The notes beneath the pieces were generated by a model. That model was not told the DNA's origin and made no database searches. It saw only the letters and a list, made by a program, of their open reading frames with translations. The translations under genes and the position numbers were made by a program. A stretch of DNA of 64,000 bases from Arenicola marina. Its lineage: Eukaryota; Annelida; Polychaeta; Arenicolidae. Each line of letters starts with the position of its first letter. Position 1 is the stretch's first letter. This document shows positions 44,200 to 57,084 of the stretch, piece after piece. The stretch is taken from positions 2,574,233-2,638,232 of the forward strand of contig OZ025253.1 of assembly GCA_964019135.1 (NCBI GenBank), written 5' to 3'.

Positions 44200-47100
44200 C
44201 CCTCCTCAGCCACCCCTCTCGCTATAACTCTCCCCCTCCTCAGCCACCCCTCTCGCTATAACTCTCCCCCTCCTCAGCCACCCCTCTCGCTATAACTCTC
44301 CTCCTCCTCAGCCACCCCTCTCGCTATAACTCTCCCCCTCCTCAGCTACCCCTCCCGCTATAACTCTCCCCCTCCTTAGCCACCCCTCCCGCTATGACTC
44401 TCTCCCTCCTCAGCCACCCCTCTCGCTATAACTCTCCCCCTCCCCAGCCATCCCTCTCGCTATAACTCTCCCCCTCCTCAGCCACCCCTCTCGCTATAAC
44501 TCTCTCCCTCCTCAGCCACCCCTCTCGCTATAACTCTCTCCCTCCTCAGCCACCCCTCTCGCTATAACTCTCTCCCTCCTCAGCCACCCCTCTCGCTATA
44601 ACTCTCTCCCTCCTCAGCCACCCCTCTCACTATAACCCTCCCCCTCCTCAGCCACCCCTCTCGCTATAACTCTCTCCCTCCTCAGCCACCCCTCTCGCTA
44701 TAATTCTCCCCCTCCTCAGCCACCCCTCCCGCTATCACTCTCTCCCTCCTCAGCCATCCCTCTCGCTATAACTCTCTCCCTCCTCAGCCACCCCTCTCGC
44801 TATAACTCTCTCCCTCCTCAGCCACCCCTCTCGCTATAACTCTCTCCCTCCTCAGCCACCCCTCTCGCTATAACTCTCTCCCTCCTCAGCCACCCCTCTC
44901 GCTATAACTCTCTCCCTCCTCAGCCACCCCTCTCACTATAACCCTCCCCCTCCTCAGCCACCCCTCTCGCTATAACTCTCTCCCTCCTCAGCCACCCCTC
45001 TCGCTATAATTCTCCCCCTCCTCAGCCACCCCTCCCGCTATCACTCTCTCCCTCCTCAGCCATCCCTCTCGCTATAACTCTCTCCCTCCTCAGCCACCCC
45101 TCTCGCTATAACTCCCCCCCTCCTCAGCCACCCCTCTCGCTATAACTTTCTCCCTCCTCAGCCACCCCTCTCGCTATAACTCTCCCCCTCCTCAGCCACC
45201 CCTCTCGCTATAACTCTCTCCCTCCTCAGCCACCCCTCTCGCTATAACTCTCCCCCTCCTCAGCCAGCCCTCTCGCTATCACTCTCCCTCTCCTCAGCCA
45301 CCCCTCTCGCTATAACTCTCCCCCTCCTCAGCAACCCATCCCGCTATAACTCTCCCCCTCCTCAGCCACCCTTCTCGCTATCACTCTCTCCCTCCTTAGC
45401 CACCCCTCTCGCTATAACTCTCCCCCTCCTCAGCCACCCCTCTCGCTATAACTCTCCCCCTCCTCAGCCAGCCCTCCCGCTATCACTCTCTCCCTCCTCA
45501 GCCATCCCTCTCGCTATAACTCTCTCCCTCCTCAGCCACCCCTCTCGCTATAACTCCCCCCCTCCTCAGCCATCCCTCTCGCTATAACTCTCTCCCTCCT
45601 CAGCCACCCCTCTCGCTATAACTCTCCCCCTCCTCAGCCACCCCTCTCGCTATAACTCTCTCCCTCCTCAACCACCCCTCTCGCTATAACTCTCCCCCTC
45701 CTCAGCCAGCCCTCTCGCTATCACTCTCCCTCTCCTCAGCCACCCCTCTCGCTATAACTCTCCCCCTCCTCAGCAACCCATCCCGCTATAACTCTCCCCC
45801 TCCTCAGCCACCCTTCTCGCTATCACTCTCTCCCTCCTTAGCCACCCCTCTCGCTATAACTCTCCCCCTCCTCAGCCACCCCTCCCGCTATCACTCTCTC
45901 CCTCCTCAGCCATCCCTCTCGCTATAACTCTCTCCCTCCTCAGCCACCCCTCTCGCTATAACTCCCCCCCTCCTCAGCCACCCCTCTCGCTATAACTCTC
46001 TCCCTCCTCAGCCACCCCTCTCGCTATAACTCTCCCCCTCCTCAGCCACCCCTCTCGCTATAACTCTCTCCCTCCTCAGCCACCCCTCTCGCTATAACTC
46101 TCCCCCTCCTCAGCCAGCCCTCTCGCTATCACTCTCCCTCTCCTCAGCCACCCCTCTCGCTATAACTCTCCTCCTCCTCAGCAACCCATCCCGCTATAAC
46201 TCTCCCCCTCCTCAGCCACCCTTCTCGCTATCACTCTCTCCCTCCTTAGCCACCCCTCTCGCTATAACTGTCCCCCTCCTCAGCCACCCCTCTCGCTATA
46301 ACTCTCCCCCTCCTCAGCCAGCCCTCTCGCTATCACTCTCCCTCTCCTCAGCCACCCCTCTCGCTATAACTCTCCCCCTCCTCAGCAACCCATCCCGCTA
46401 TAACACTCCCCCTCCTCAGCCACCCTTCTCGCTATCACTCTCTCCCTTTTTTAGCCACCCCTCTCGCTATAACTCTCCCCCTCCTCAGCCACCCCCCTCG
46501 CTATAACTCTCCCCCTCCTCAGCCACCCCTCTCGCTATGACTCTCCCCCTCCTCAGCTACCCCTCTCGCTATAACTCTCTCCCTCCTCAGCCACCCCTCT
46601 CGCTATAACTCTCTCCCTCCTCAGCCACCCCTCTCGCTATAACTCTCTCCCTCCTCAGCCACCCCTCTCGCTATAACTCTCCCCCTCCTCAGCCACCCCT
46701 CTCGCTATAACCCTCCCCCTCCTCAGCCACCCCTCTCGCTATAACTCTCCCCCTCCTCAGCCACCCCTCCCGCTATAACTCTCTCCCTCCTCAGCCACCC
46801 CTCTCGCTATAACTCTCCCCCTCCTCAGCAACCCATCCCGCTATAACTCTCCCCCTCCTCAGCCACCCCTCTCGCTATCACTCTCCCCCTCCTCAGCCAG
46901 CCCTCTCGCTATCACTCTCCCTCTCCTCAGCCACCCCTCTCGCTATAACTCTCCTCCTCCTCAGCAACCCATCCCGCTATAACTCTCCCCCTCCTCAGCC
47001 ACCCTTCTCGCTATCACTCTCTCCCTCCTTAGCCACCCCTCTCGCTATAACTGTCCCCCTCCTCAGCCACCCCTCTCGCTATAACTCTCCCCCTCCTCAG

Positions 47101-50100
47101 CCAGCCCTCTCGCTATCACTCTCCCTCTCCTCAGCCACCCCTCTCGCTATAACTCTCCCCCTCCTCAGCAACCCATCCCGCTATAACACTCCCCCTCCTC
47201 AGCCACCCTTCTCGCTATCACTCTCTCCCTTTTTTAGCCACCCCTCTCGCTATAACTCTCCCCCTCCTCAGCCACCCCCCTCGCTATAACTCTCCCCCTC
47301 CTCAGCCACCCCTCTCGCTATGACTCTCCCCCTCCTCAGCTACCCCTCTCGCTATAACTCTCTCCCTCCTCAGCCACCCCTCTCGCTATAACTCTCTCCC
47401 TCCTCAGCCACCCCTCTCGCTATAACTCTCTCCCTCCTCAGCCACCCCTCTCGCTATAACTCTCCCCCTCCTCAGCCACCCCTCTCGCTATAACCCTCCC
47501 CCTCCTCAGCCACCCCTCTCGCTATAACTCTCCCCCTCCTCAGCCACCCCTCCCGCTATAACTCTCTCCCTCCTCAGCCACCCCTCTCGCTATAACTCTC
47601 CCCCTCCTCAGCAACCCATCCCCCTATAACTCTCCCCCTCCTCAGCCACCCCTCTCGCTATCACTCTCTCCCTCCTTAGCCACCCCTCTCACTATAACTC
47701 TCCCCCTCCTCAGCCACCCCCCTCGCTATAACTCTCCCCCTCCTCAGCCACCCCTCTCGCTATGACTCTCCCCCTCCTCAGCCACCCCTCTCGCTATAAC
47801 TCTCTCCCTCCTCAGCCACCCCTCTCGCTATAACTCTCTCCCTCCTCAGCCACCCCTCTCGCTATAACTCTCTCCCTCCTCAGCCACCCCTCTCGCTATA
47901 ACTCTCCCCCTCCTCAGCAACCCCTCCCGCTATAACTCTCTCCCTCCTCAGCCACCCCTCCCGCTATAACTCTCTCCCTCCTCAGCCACCCCTCTCGCTA
48001 TAACTCTCTCCCTCCTCAGCCACCCCTCTCGCTATAACTCTCCTCTTCCTCAGCCACCCCTCTCGCTATAACTCTCTCCCTCCTCAGCCACCCCTCTCGC
48101 TATAACTCTCTCCCTCCTCAGCCACCCCTCTCGCTATAACTCTCTCCCTCCTCAGCCACCCCTCTCACTATAACTCTCCCCCTCCTCAGCCACCCCTCTC
48201 GCTATATATCTCTCCCCCTCCTCAGCCACCCCTCCCGCTATAACTCTCTCCCTCCTCAGCCACCCCTCTCGCTATAACTCTCTCCCTCCTCAGCCACCCC
48301 TCTCGCTATAACTCTCCCCCTCCTCAGCCACCCCTCTCGCTATAACTCTCTCCCTCCTCAGCCACCCCTCTCGCTATAACTCTCCCCCTCCTCAGCCACC
48401 CCTCTCGCTATAACTCTCTCCCTTCTCAGCCACCCCTCTCGCTATAACTCTCCCCCTCCTCAGCCACCCCTCTCGCTATCACTCTCCCTCTCCTCAGCCA
48501 CCCCTCCCGCTATAACTCTCCCCCTCCTCAGCCACCCCTCTCGCTATCACTCTCTCCCTCCTCAGCCACCCCTCTCGCTATAACTCTCCCGCTCCTCAGC
48601 CACCCCTCTCGCTATAACTCTCCCCCACCTCAGCCACCCCTCTCGCTATAACTCTCCCCCTCCTCAGCCACCCCTCTCGCTATAACTCTCTCCCTCCTCA
48701 GCCACCCCTCTCGCTATAACTCTCTCCCTCCTCAGCCACCCCTCTCGCTATAACTCTCCCCCCCCCCCTTAGCCACCCCGTATAACTCTCCCCCTCCTCA
48801 GCCACCCCTCTCGCTATAACTCTCCCCATCCTCAGCCACCCTTCTCGCTATAACTCTCATCTTCCTCAGCGACCCCTCTCGCTATAACTCTCCCCCTCCT
48901 CAGCCAGCCCTCTCACCATAACTCTCCCCCTCCTCCGCCACCCCTCTCGCTATAACTCTCCCCCTCCTCAGCAACCCATCCCGCTATAACTCTCTCCCTC
49001 CTCAGCCACCCCTCTCGCTATAACTCTCCCCCCCCTTAGCCACCCCTCTCGCTATAACTCTCCCCCTCCTCAGCCACCCTTCTCGCTATAACTCTCCCCC
49101 TCCTCAGCCACCCTTCTCGCTATAACTCTCCCCCTCCTCAGCCACCCTTCTCGCTATAACTCTCATCTTCCTCAGCGACCCCTCTCGCTATAACTCTCCC
49201 CCTCCTCAGCCACCCCTCTCGCTATAACTCTCCCCCTCCTCAGCCACCCCTCTCGCTATAACTCTCCCCCTCCTCAGCCACCCCTCTCGCTATAACTCTC
49301 CCCCTCCTCAGCCACCCCTCTCGCTATAACTCGCCCCCTCTTCAGCCACCCCTCCCGCTATAACTCTCCCCCTCCTCAGCGACCCCTCTCGCTATCACTC
49401 TCTCCCTCCTCAGCCACCCCTCTCGCTATAGCTCTCCCCCTCCTCAGCCATCCCTGTCGCTATAACTCTCTCCCTCCTCAGCCACCCCTCTCGCTATAAC
49501 TCTCCCCATCCTCAGCCACCCTTCTCGCTATAACTCTCCTCTTCCTCAGCCACCCCTCTCGCTATAACTCTCCCCCTCCTCCGCCAGCCCTCTCGCTATA
49601 ACTCTCCCCCTCCTCAGCCACCCCTCTCGCTATAACTCTCCCCCTCCTCAGCCACCCCTCTCGCTATAACTCTCTCCCTCCTCAGCCATCCCTCTCGCTA
49701 TAACTCTCTCTCTCCTCAGCCACCCTTCTCACTATAACTCTCCCCCTCCTCAGCCACCCCTCTCGCTATAACTCTCTCCCTCCTCAGCCACCCCTCTCGC
49801 TATAACTCTCTCCCTCCTCAGCCACCGCTCCCGCTATAACTCTCCCTCTCCTCAGCCACCCCTCTCGCTATAACTCTGTCCCTCCTCAGCCACCATTCTC
49901 GCTATAATTCTCCCCCTCCTCAGCCACCCCTCTCGCTATAACTCTCCCCCTCCTCAGCCACCCCTCTTGCTATATCTCTCTCCCTCCTCAGCCACCCCTC
50001 TCGCTATAACTCTCTCCCTCCTCAGCCACCCCTCCCGCTAATAACTCTCTCCCTCCTCAGCCACCTCTCTCGCTATAACTCTCTCCCTCCTCAGCCACCC

Positions 50101-51940
50101 CTCTCGCTATAACTCTCTCCCTCGTCAGCCACCCCTCTCGCTATAACTCTCTCCCTCCTCAGCCACCCCTCTCGCTATATCTCTCTCCCTCCTCAGCCAC
50201 CCCTCTCGCTATAACTCTCCCCCTCCTCAGCCACCCCTCTCGCTATAACTCTCCCCCTCCTCAGCCACCCCTCTCGCTATAACTCTCCCCCTCCTCAGCC
50301 ACCCCTCTCGCTATAACTCTCTCTCTCGTCAGCCACCCCTCTCGCTATAACTCTCCCCCTCCTCAGCCACCCCTCTCGCTATAACTCTCTCCCTTCTCAG
50401 CCACCCATCTCGCTATAACTCTCCCCCTCCTCAGCCACCCCTCTCGCTATAACTCTCTCTCTCGTCAGCCACCCCTCTCGCTATAACTCTCACCCTCCTC
50501 AGCCACCCCCCTCGCTATAACTCTCTCCCTCGTCAGCCACCCCTCTCGCTATAACTCTCTCCCTCCTCAGCCACCCCTCTCGCTATATCTCTCTCCCTCC
50601 TCAGCCACCCCTCTCGCTATAACTCTCCCCCTCCTCAGCCACCCCTCTCGCTATAACTCTCCCCCTCCTCAGCCACCCCTCTCGCTATAACTCTCCCCCT
50701 CCTCAGCCACCCCTCTCGCTATAACTCTCTCTCTCGTCAGCCACCCCTCTCGCTATAACTCTCCCCCTCCTCAGCCATCCCTCTCGCTATAACTCTCTCC
50801 CTTCTCAGCCACCCATCTCGCTATAACTCTCCCCCTCCTCAGCCACCCCTCTCGCTATAACTCTCTCTCTCGTCAGCCACCCCTCTCGCTATAACTCTCA
50901 CCCTCCTCAGCCACCCCCCTCGCTATAACTCTCCCCCTCCTCAGCCACCCCTCTCGCTATAACTCTCTCTCTCGTCAGCCACCCCTTTCGCTATAACTCT
51001 CTCCCTCGTCAGCCACCCCTCTCGCTATAACTCTCCCCCTCCTCAGCCACCCCTCTCGCTATAACTCTCTCTCTCGTCAGCCACCCCTCTCGCTATAACT
51101 CTCCCCCTCCTCAGCCACCCCTCTCGCTATAACTCTCCCCCTCCTCAGCCACCCCTCTCGCTATAACTCTCTCTCTCGTCAGCCACCCCTCTCGCTATAA
51201 CTCTCCCCCTCCTCAGCCACCCCTCTCGCTATATCTCTCCCCCTCCTCAGCCACCCCTCTCGTTATATCTCTCTCCCTCCTCAGCCACCCCTCTCGCTAT
51301 AACTCTCTCTCTCGTCAGCCACCCCTCTCGCTATAACTCTCACCCTCCTCAGCCACCCCCCTCGCTATAACTCTCCCCCTCCTCAGCCACCCCTCTCGCT
51401 ATAACTCTCTCTCTCGTCAGCCACCCCTCTCGCTATAACTCTCTCCCTCGTCAGCCACCCCTCTCGCTATAACTCTCCCCCTCCTCAGCCACCCCTCTGG
51501 CTATAACTCTCCCCCTCCTCAGCCACCCCTCTCGCTATAACTCTCTCCCTCGTCAGCCACCCCTCTCGCTATAACTCTCCCCCTCCTCAGCCACCCCTCT
51601 CGCTATAACTCTCCCCCTCCTCAGCCACCCCTCTCGCTATAACTCTCCCCCTCCTCAGCCACCCCTCTCGCTATAACTCTCCCCCTCCTCAGCCACCCCT
51701 CTCGCTATAACTTTCTCCCTCCTCAGCCACCCCTCTCGCTATAACTCTCTCCCTCCTCAGCCACCCCTCTGGCTATAACTCTCCCCCTCCTCAGCCACCC
51801 CTCTCGCTATAACTCTCTCTCTCGTCAGCCACCCCTCTCGCTATAACTCTCTCCCTTGTCAGCCACCCCTCTCGCTATAACTCTCCCCCTCCTCAGCCGC
51901 CCCTCTCGCTATAACTCTCCCCCTCCTCAGCCACCCCTCT
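44200..51940 (+). repeat. 34 bp satellite-like array, about 227 copies
   Basis: The 34 bp period has unit phrases CTATAACTCTCCCCCTCCTC and AGCCACCCCTCTCG over 7.7 kb, the largest array in the window. The + strand is nearly pure pyrimidine apart from CTATAA, CAG and CCA. Each unit resembles a 3' splice site: a TAAC core, an uninterrupted ~14 base pyrimidine run, then CAG. Higher-order structure is visible. A 783 bp block around 46100-46880 is repeated directly after itself, and a 442 bp (13-unit) repeat links 45261 and 45703. One unit type is 35 bp, with TTTTTTAGCC. All + frames are closed repeatedly. Confidence 0.97.
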
Positions 51941-53995
51941 TTGCTTTGCTCTTTCTATATATCTCTAACCGCTGTATATATATCCTGCGTCCTTTCTCTG
52001 TCAATCGCTTACTCTCCCTCTCTTACTTTCCCTCTCTCCTTGTATTAATGCCTTGCGCTCCCTCGTGACCCCCCCCCCTCTCCGCCCCACCACCCCCTCC
52101 CTCTCGGACGGTGCTATGGGTAGGACATTAGGGTCGGACAGCCCCAAATCTCCGTTAAATGACCCGGCTGGCCCTCGCCTCGTTTAGGAACGTGACGCCC
52201 TGCCTCCCCCGTCCCCCCTCCCCCCTCCCCTCACCCCGCGCACCTTTACAAGAACGGGGATGCCTTAAGGTCCGCGGCGCATGCGCGAAGGAAGGAGGGG
52301 TGTGTGTTTCCGGTCTGAGGTTTCTGGCGTCTTTACTGTTGACCCAGATCTATGTGTCAACATTAGCGCACGTGTCCCCAGATGTGTCTATACGTTATTA
52401 TGTTGTCATCGAAGGAATCTATAATATACAATGTATAAAACAGTGTTGTATGAATGAGACGCTCCAAAATATCTCAATTACCTGTCGGTGGAATGGAGGC
52501 CAGAGGAGCATCCGTCTGAAGACTGGCATTGCATGCTACAGATATAGGAACATGCTGCCTATAGAAAGTAATACTATCATTAAACTAGCGTTAATAACAT
52601 GTACATTCTTTATAGCATAATAACATAACATATGTCAAATAATCCTGAAAGCGCTTAATATAATATATCACAATATCATTATTATTATTCTTATATAATA
52701 TACCACTGTAATGAGATTGGTTACATCATCATGTTGTGAATGCTAATGTTAAGTCTGATAACGGAAACGCTGATTGAAAGGAAAATCAGTTGCGAAGCTA
52801 TACATAATGCAAATAGTTTCATGTAGATAATAATTGTATATAAATTACTATTTCAATAAAAATTAAACATTGTTCGAGAGGTCCTGCAGAAAAGTGGCGT
52901 TCGATTCCTGATAGAGGCAAAACATTTCGTTTTTCGCATTGACTGATTCAAACAAGCCTTGAAAAATGCTGTCTTCAGCAGTGTCGTCACTGTTTGTGGA
53001 AACTCCTCGTTCGTAATATGTGGTTGTAAGGATAATCGGTTGGTTTATTAATATTTTTTTTGAAATAGTGACTTTATCATATTTCGCCGGAGAAAGGAAT
53101 TAAATATGAAAGGCAGACGGAGTGGTGGATTTCTATTTTTACTGGCACGAGGTGTACGCCATGCGTCGAGAAGAACAGAAGCCAGCAATAACATAATCTA
53201 CTGGTAATTAAATTAGGAGAAGGCTCTAAAGTAAAGGTATGGCGGGTGACAACAAGAAGGGAGTGGGAGGCTGGGAGCAAAGGAGGTGGGCGAGGGTGAT
53301 ATTAAAATAGACAGGAAGCTGTGAAACCCATCATGTTCTAATGGACGACAGGGAAGCTATGATGTCCCATTGCCCGTATTACCCGGTGTTCCCTCCCTCC
53401 TCACCGCCATCTCCCTCTCCCCTGTCACCATCCGCCCCTTCCTCCGCCCCCCCCCCACTTACTGCTGGTATATCTCCACCTTTATGCCGGAAATCATGCC
53501 TTTTTGTTGCCTTTGAATATTTGATGAAGGCACGCGTCTGTATGATGGACGGCCATCAGTGAGCCCGGGGAGGGGGGTGTCGGGCTAGGCGAGGGGGGGG
53601 GAGTCACGTTCTCCACCGTCCATCGCCACCTCCCTTCCCTGCGGCCTACACCTAGTACCCTCAACCACCCCCCCCCCCCGCTGCCCACCTTCCGTCCGTG
53701 CCGCCTCCACTGTCAGTGTCCACTCCTCAGCTCGCCCATTCCCCCGGCACATCCCCGCCCCCGCCTCGCCCGCCCCACTCTCCGTCGACCGCGGCGCTCC
53801 GTCTGTACGTGAGTTGTGGCTCCGCCTAGCGGCAGGCCCGGTGCCCCATATATATGTCTGTAACATGTGGACGACGAGTCATCCGGGTTCTCGAGGCTTG
53901 TGTCAGACACGGCCGGGGGAGGAGGCGGGGGGGGGGGGGGGGTGTGAGTTCACGGGGTGCCGGCCGTGTGGCAGCTGCTTGTGTGATGGCATGAA
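51941..53995. other. Single-copy island, AT-rich in the middle
   Basis: 52630-52870 is AT-rich. A 153-codon + strand frame at 52159-52620 contains a Cys-rich stretch (CIKQCCMNETLQNISITCRW) that I cannot assign to any family. A tRNA-like GCGTTCGATTCC at about 52898-52909 is B-box-like without a clear A box. C- and G-rich runs occur at 53440-53700, and a G17-class run is near 53926. Confidence 0.35.
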
Positions 53996-54420
53996 GCTAG
54001 CATTAACCTTGACCTTGGCCTTTTTCTTAACCTTGACCTTTTCATTGCTCCCAACCAAATGACTAACATTGAAGCTTGCAATGGCCCAACCTTTCCGTTC
54101 TCCTTGACCTTATTACTGGCAGTGGCCTTGACCTTATCGTTATATCTAAACTTGACCTTTGTATTGCCCTCGGCAAAATCACTAACATTGAAGTTTTGCA
54201 ATGGCCCGACCTTTCTCCTTGACGATATCACTAGCATTGGCATTGACCTTGTCATTGCCTTCGACCAAATAACTGAATCATTGTATATATGTATATCGTA
54301 TGATTGACCTTGACATTGCACTAGCATGAGTCACTAGTAGCCGAAGGTCAGTGCCTGCTGAGGACACTCGGTATCACTAGCATTGGCCTTGACCTTGTCG
54401 TTGACTTCGACCAAACCTCA
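53996..54420 (-). promoter_or_regulatory. Cluster of eight AAGGTCA nuclear-receptor half-sites in a degenerate repeat
   Basis: TGACCTT (AAGGTCA on the minus strand) occurs at 54010, 54034, 54105, 54129, 54153, 54244, 54305 and 54390, all in one orientation. The copy at 54305 extends to TCAAGGTCA and the one at 54010 to CCAAGGTCA, forms bound by NR5A/FTZ-F1 and ERR receptors. Surrounding phrases (CTAACATTGAAG, GCAATGGCCC, CACTAGCATTGG) also recur, so this is a diverged minisatellite as well as a possible binding-site cluster. Confidence 0.5.
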
Positions 54421-54905
54421 CACAGACCTCAGCATCCCATCCGTCACCCCCCTCCCCTCCCTGCCCCGCCTCCACCTCCAGCCCCACCCCGCTGAGCGCC
54501 ACCATCTTGTGTTTGATGCAACACGTAAACGCCACCACCAAGGAGGCCTATCGGAAGGCTGCCTCTATGACAAAACCCTCGCCCAACACACTACAATCGA
54601 TAGGGGGTACCTCAACCCCATTCCAACATTCACCCCCCTCCCCTCCCGCCACCCCTGCCTCCTCCTCCGAACTACCCCACGAGCCAGCGACTGTCACGGC
54701 AGCCCTAATGACGTTATAACAAGCCATTATCTTCAATAACAACGGGTTGATGCAATGGCGGAGAGACAAAAACCTGACAACAAAAATGAGGGAGATCGCG
54801 TTTTCAATTGTCTCTGCGACGGCGAACACGTAATATCATCAGATTATAGTGCCGTGCGCAGATATATTGCGCAAAAACACATTAAGAAAACACATCGGGG
54901 CTGTT
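54421..54905. other. Unique stretch
   Basis: C-rich at the start and otherwise mixed. No gene recognised. Confidence 0.4.
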
Positions 54906-55115
54906 CTTAAGCACGCCCCCCCCCCCCAATTCCCCATACCCCTCCCCCATACGCCCCACTTCCCCATGCCCCTCCTCCATACCCCCCCCCCACTTCCCCA
55001 TACCCCCCCCCCCACTTCCCCATACCCCCCCCCTCCACTTCCCCATACCCCTCGTCCATACCCACCCCCCACTTCCCTATGCCCCTCCTCCTACCCCCCC
55101 CCCTCCCCGCGCTGC
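54906..55115 (+). repeat. C-rich tandem of CCCCACTTCCCCATACC, ~22 bp
   Basis: About seven degenerate copies of CCACTTCCCCATACCCC, some with an inserted CTCCTCCATACC, with C runs of 7-11. Pro-rich and Gly-rich frames on the two strands are repeat translations. Confidence 0.88.
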
Positions 55116-56162
55116 CGCCACAAGCCGCTAATGATGATAAGCAATGGTCCTGGGGGGGGGGGGTGGAGATTGTAGCAGTCCGCTAGAGGGCGTCGCACAA
55201 CAATGCTTATGACCGCTTTTACGACAATCTCGGAACACTGGGGAACCAGCCAGCCGCAGCCTGCTGGGCAGGGATAGGCGGGGAGCGAGCCAGCCAGATT
55301 ATGGCCGTTAACGGCTTATCAAGGAGCCATGAGGTGGGAAGGTGTGGTGGTGGTGGGTGGGTTGTGGCGGTGGGGGGGGGCACCCATATATAACAAGGCC
55401 TGGCTAATAAGGCAGTGTGCTATGGCTGTTGGTGCACGATTCAAGAAGGAGAACCAGTCCTTGTCCTGTAGCCTACTCTGTGGGCGTCGCTGGTATTGGT
55501 GACCTCCTTCATTGGATGTTTCCTGTTACTCTCCATCCCACCCACCGCCTACGCCCACCCCCCCCCCACCCTCCGTCTACGCCCCACTCCCTACCCTCTC
55601 CTGGGTCAGCTCAAACACCCTCCACCTACCCCCCCCCCCCCACCCCGGCCCTCCCCTTGGTTAGGACAAACATCTGCATATTTTGACGTAGAATGTGATC
55701 CTTGACGATACCATGGCCAAGTGATATGTACATCGGGGATGCATTGGTTAAAAACGATCTCGTTCTATGGCGTCATTGATCACGTGATATGGTGGGTCAG
55801 CGACACCTGGTGGCTAGTCAGACGCATGGTATGTCAGGGGGGAGGGGGGCAGACCCCTCATTCTGACGCCGAGCATGCCCACCAAGGAGCTGTCAGGAGC
55901 TAGGTCTGGTGCACTGTGGAGGTCCGTCATCCCGCTCAACGCTCGGGCATCGGGGTGTCCGCCAAGTCCACTGATGGGAGGGTCCATCGGGATCTCGAGA
56001 TCGGGGCCCTTGTTGGGGTCATCCCGTGACCCAGTAGGTAACGCGATGGCTGAGGGTGTTCAGCTGGGCTCCATGTTGTGCACGGTAAAAGTCCTATATC
56101 TTTCTTCGCAAGAGAGTAGGGGTTACTTGCTGGGTGAGTTCTACCTCGACCCTTGACCCAAT
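55116..56162. other. Unique stretch
   Basis: A CTCF-like CCGCTAGAGGGCGTC lies at 55180-55194. Poly-C and poly-G runs lie near 55154, 55371, 55560 and 55631. Frames at 55417-55686 and 55875-56156 are not recognised. Confidence 0.4.
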
Positions 56163-57084
56163 GGCCTACAGAGGTTAGGGCGTCCTATATAACCCGTCGA
56201 ATTGCCTGTTCGCCCCGGTCCGGTCCCGGCCTACAGAGGTTAAGGCGTCCTATATAACCCGTCGAATTGCCTATTCGCCCCGGTCCGGTCCCGGCCTACA
56301 GATGTTAGGGCGTCCTATATAACCCGTTGAATTGCCTGTTCGCCCCGGTCCGGTCCGGTCCCGGCCTACAGAGGTTAGGGCGTCCTATATAACCCGTCGA
56401 ATTGCCTGTTCGCCCCGGTCCGGTCCCGGCCTACAGAGGTTAGGGCGTCCTATATAACCCGTCGAATTGCCTGTTCGCCCCGGTCCGGTCCCGGCCTACA
56501 GAGGTTAGGGCGTCCTATATAACCCGTCGAATTGCCTGTTCGCCCCGGTCCGGTCCCGGCCTACAGAGGTTAGGGCGTCCTATATAACCCGTCGAATTGC
56601 CTATTCGCCCCGGTCCTTTCCCGGCCTACAGATGTTAGGGCGTCCTATATAACCCGTCGAATTGCCTGTTCGCCCCGGTCCGGTCCGGTCCCGGCCTACA
56701 GAGGTTAGGGCGTCCTATATAACCCGTCGAATTGCCTGTTCGCCCCGGTCCGGTCCCGGCCTACAGAAGTTAGGGCGTCCTATATAACCCGTCGAATTGC
56801 CTGTTCGCCCCGGTCCGGTCCGGGCCTACAGAAGTTAGGGTGTCCTATATAACCCGTCGAATTGCCTGTTCGCCCCGGTCCGGTCCCGGCCTACAAAGGT
56901 TAGGGCGTCCTATATAACCCGTCGAATTGCCTGTTTGCCCCGGTCCGGTCCCGGCCTACAGAAGTTAGGGCGTCCTATATAACCCGTCGAATTGCCTGTT
57001 CGCCCCGGTCCGGTCCCGGCCTACAGAGGTTAGGGCGTCCTATATAACCTGTCGAATTGCCTGTTCGCCCCGGTCCGGTCCCGG
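56163..57084 (+). repeat. 65 bp minisatellite with a TATATAA box in every unit, about 14 copies
   Basis: Unit starts are at 56163, 56228, 56293, 56363, 56428 and so on. Phrases are GGCCTACAGAGGTTAGGGCG, TCCTATATAACCCGTCGAAT and TGCCTGTTCGCCCCGGTCC. Two units carry an extra GGTCC (70 bp). The ordered set of variants (CCTATTCG, then GATGTT, then the extra GGTCC) recurs 330 bp later, so a block of four 65 bp units and one 70 bp unit was duplicated. Confidence 0.96.

Noticed and set aside
52159..52620. 153-codon + strand frame with a Cys-rich stretch
   Set aside because: I could not match the Cys pattern to a family, and no clear paired splice sites define an exon.
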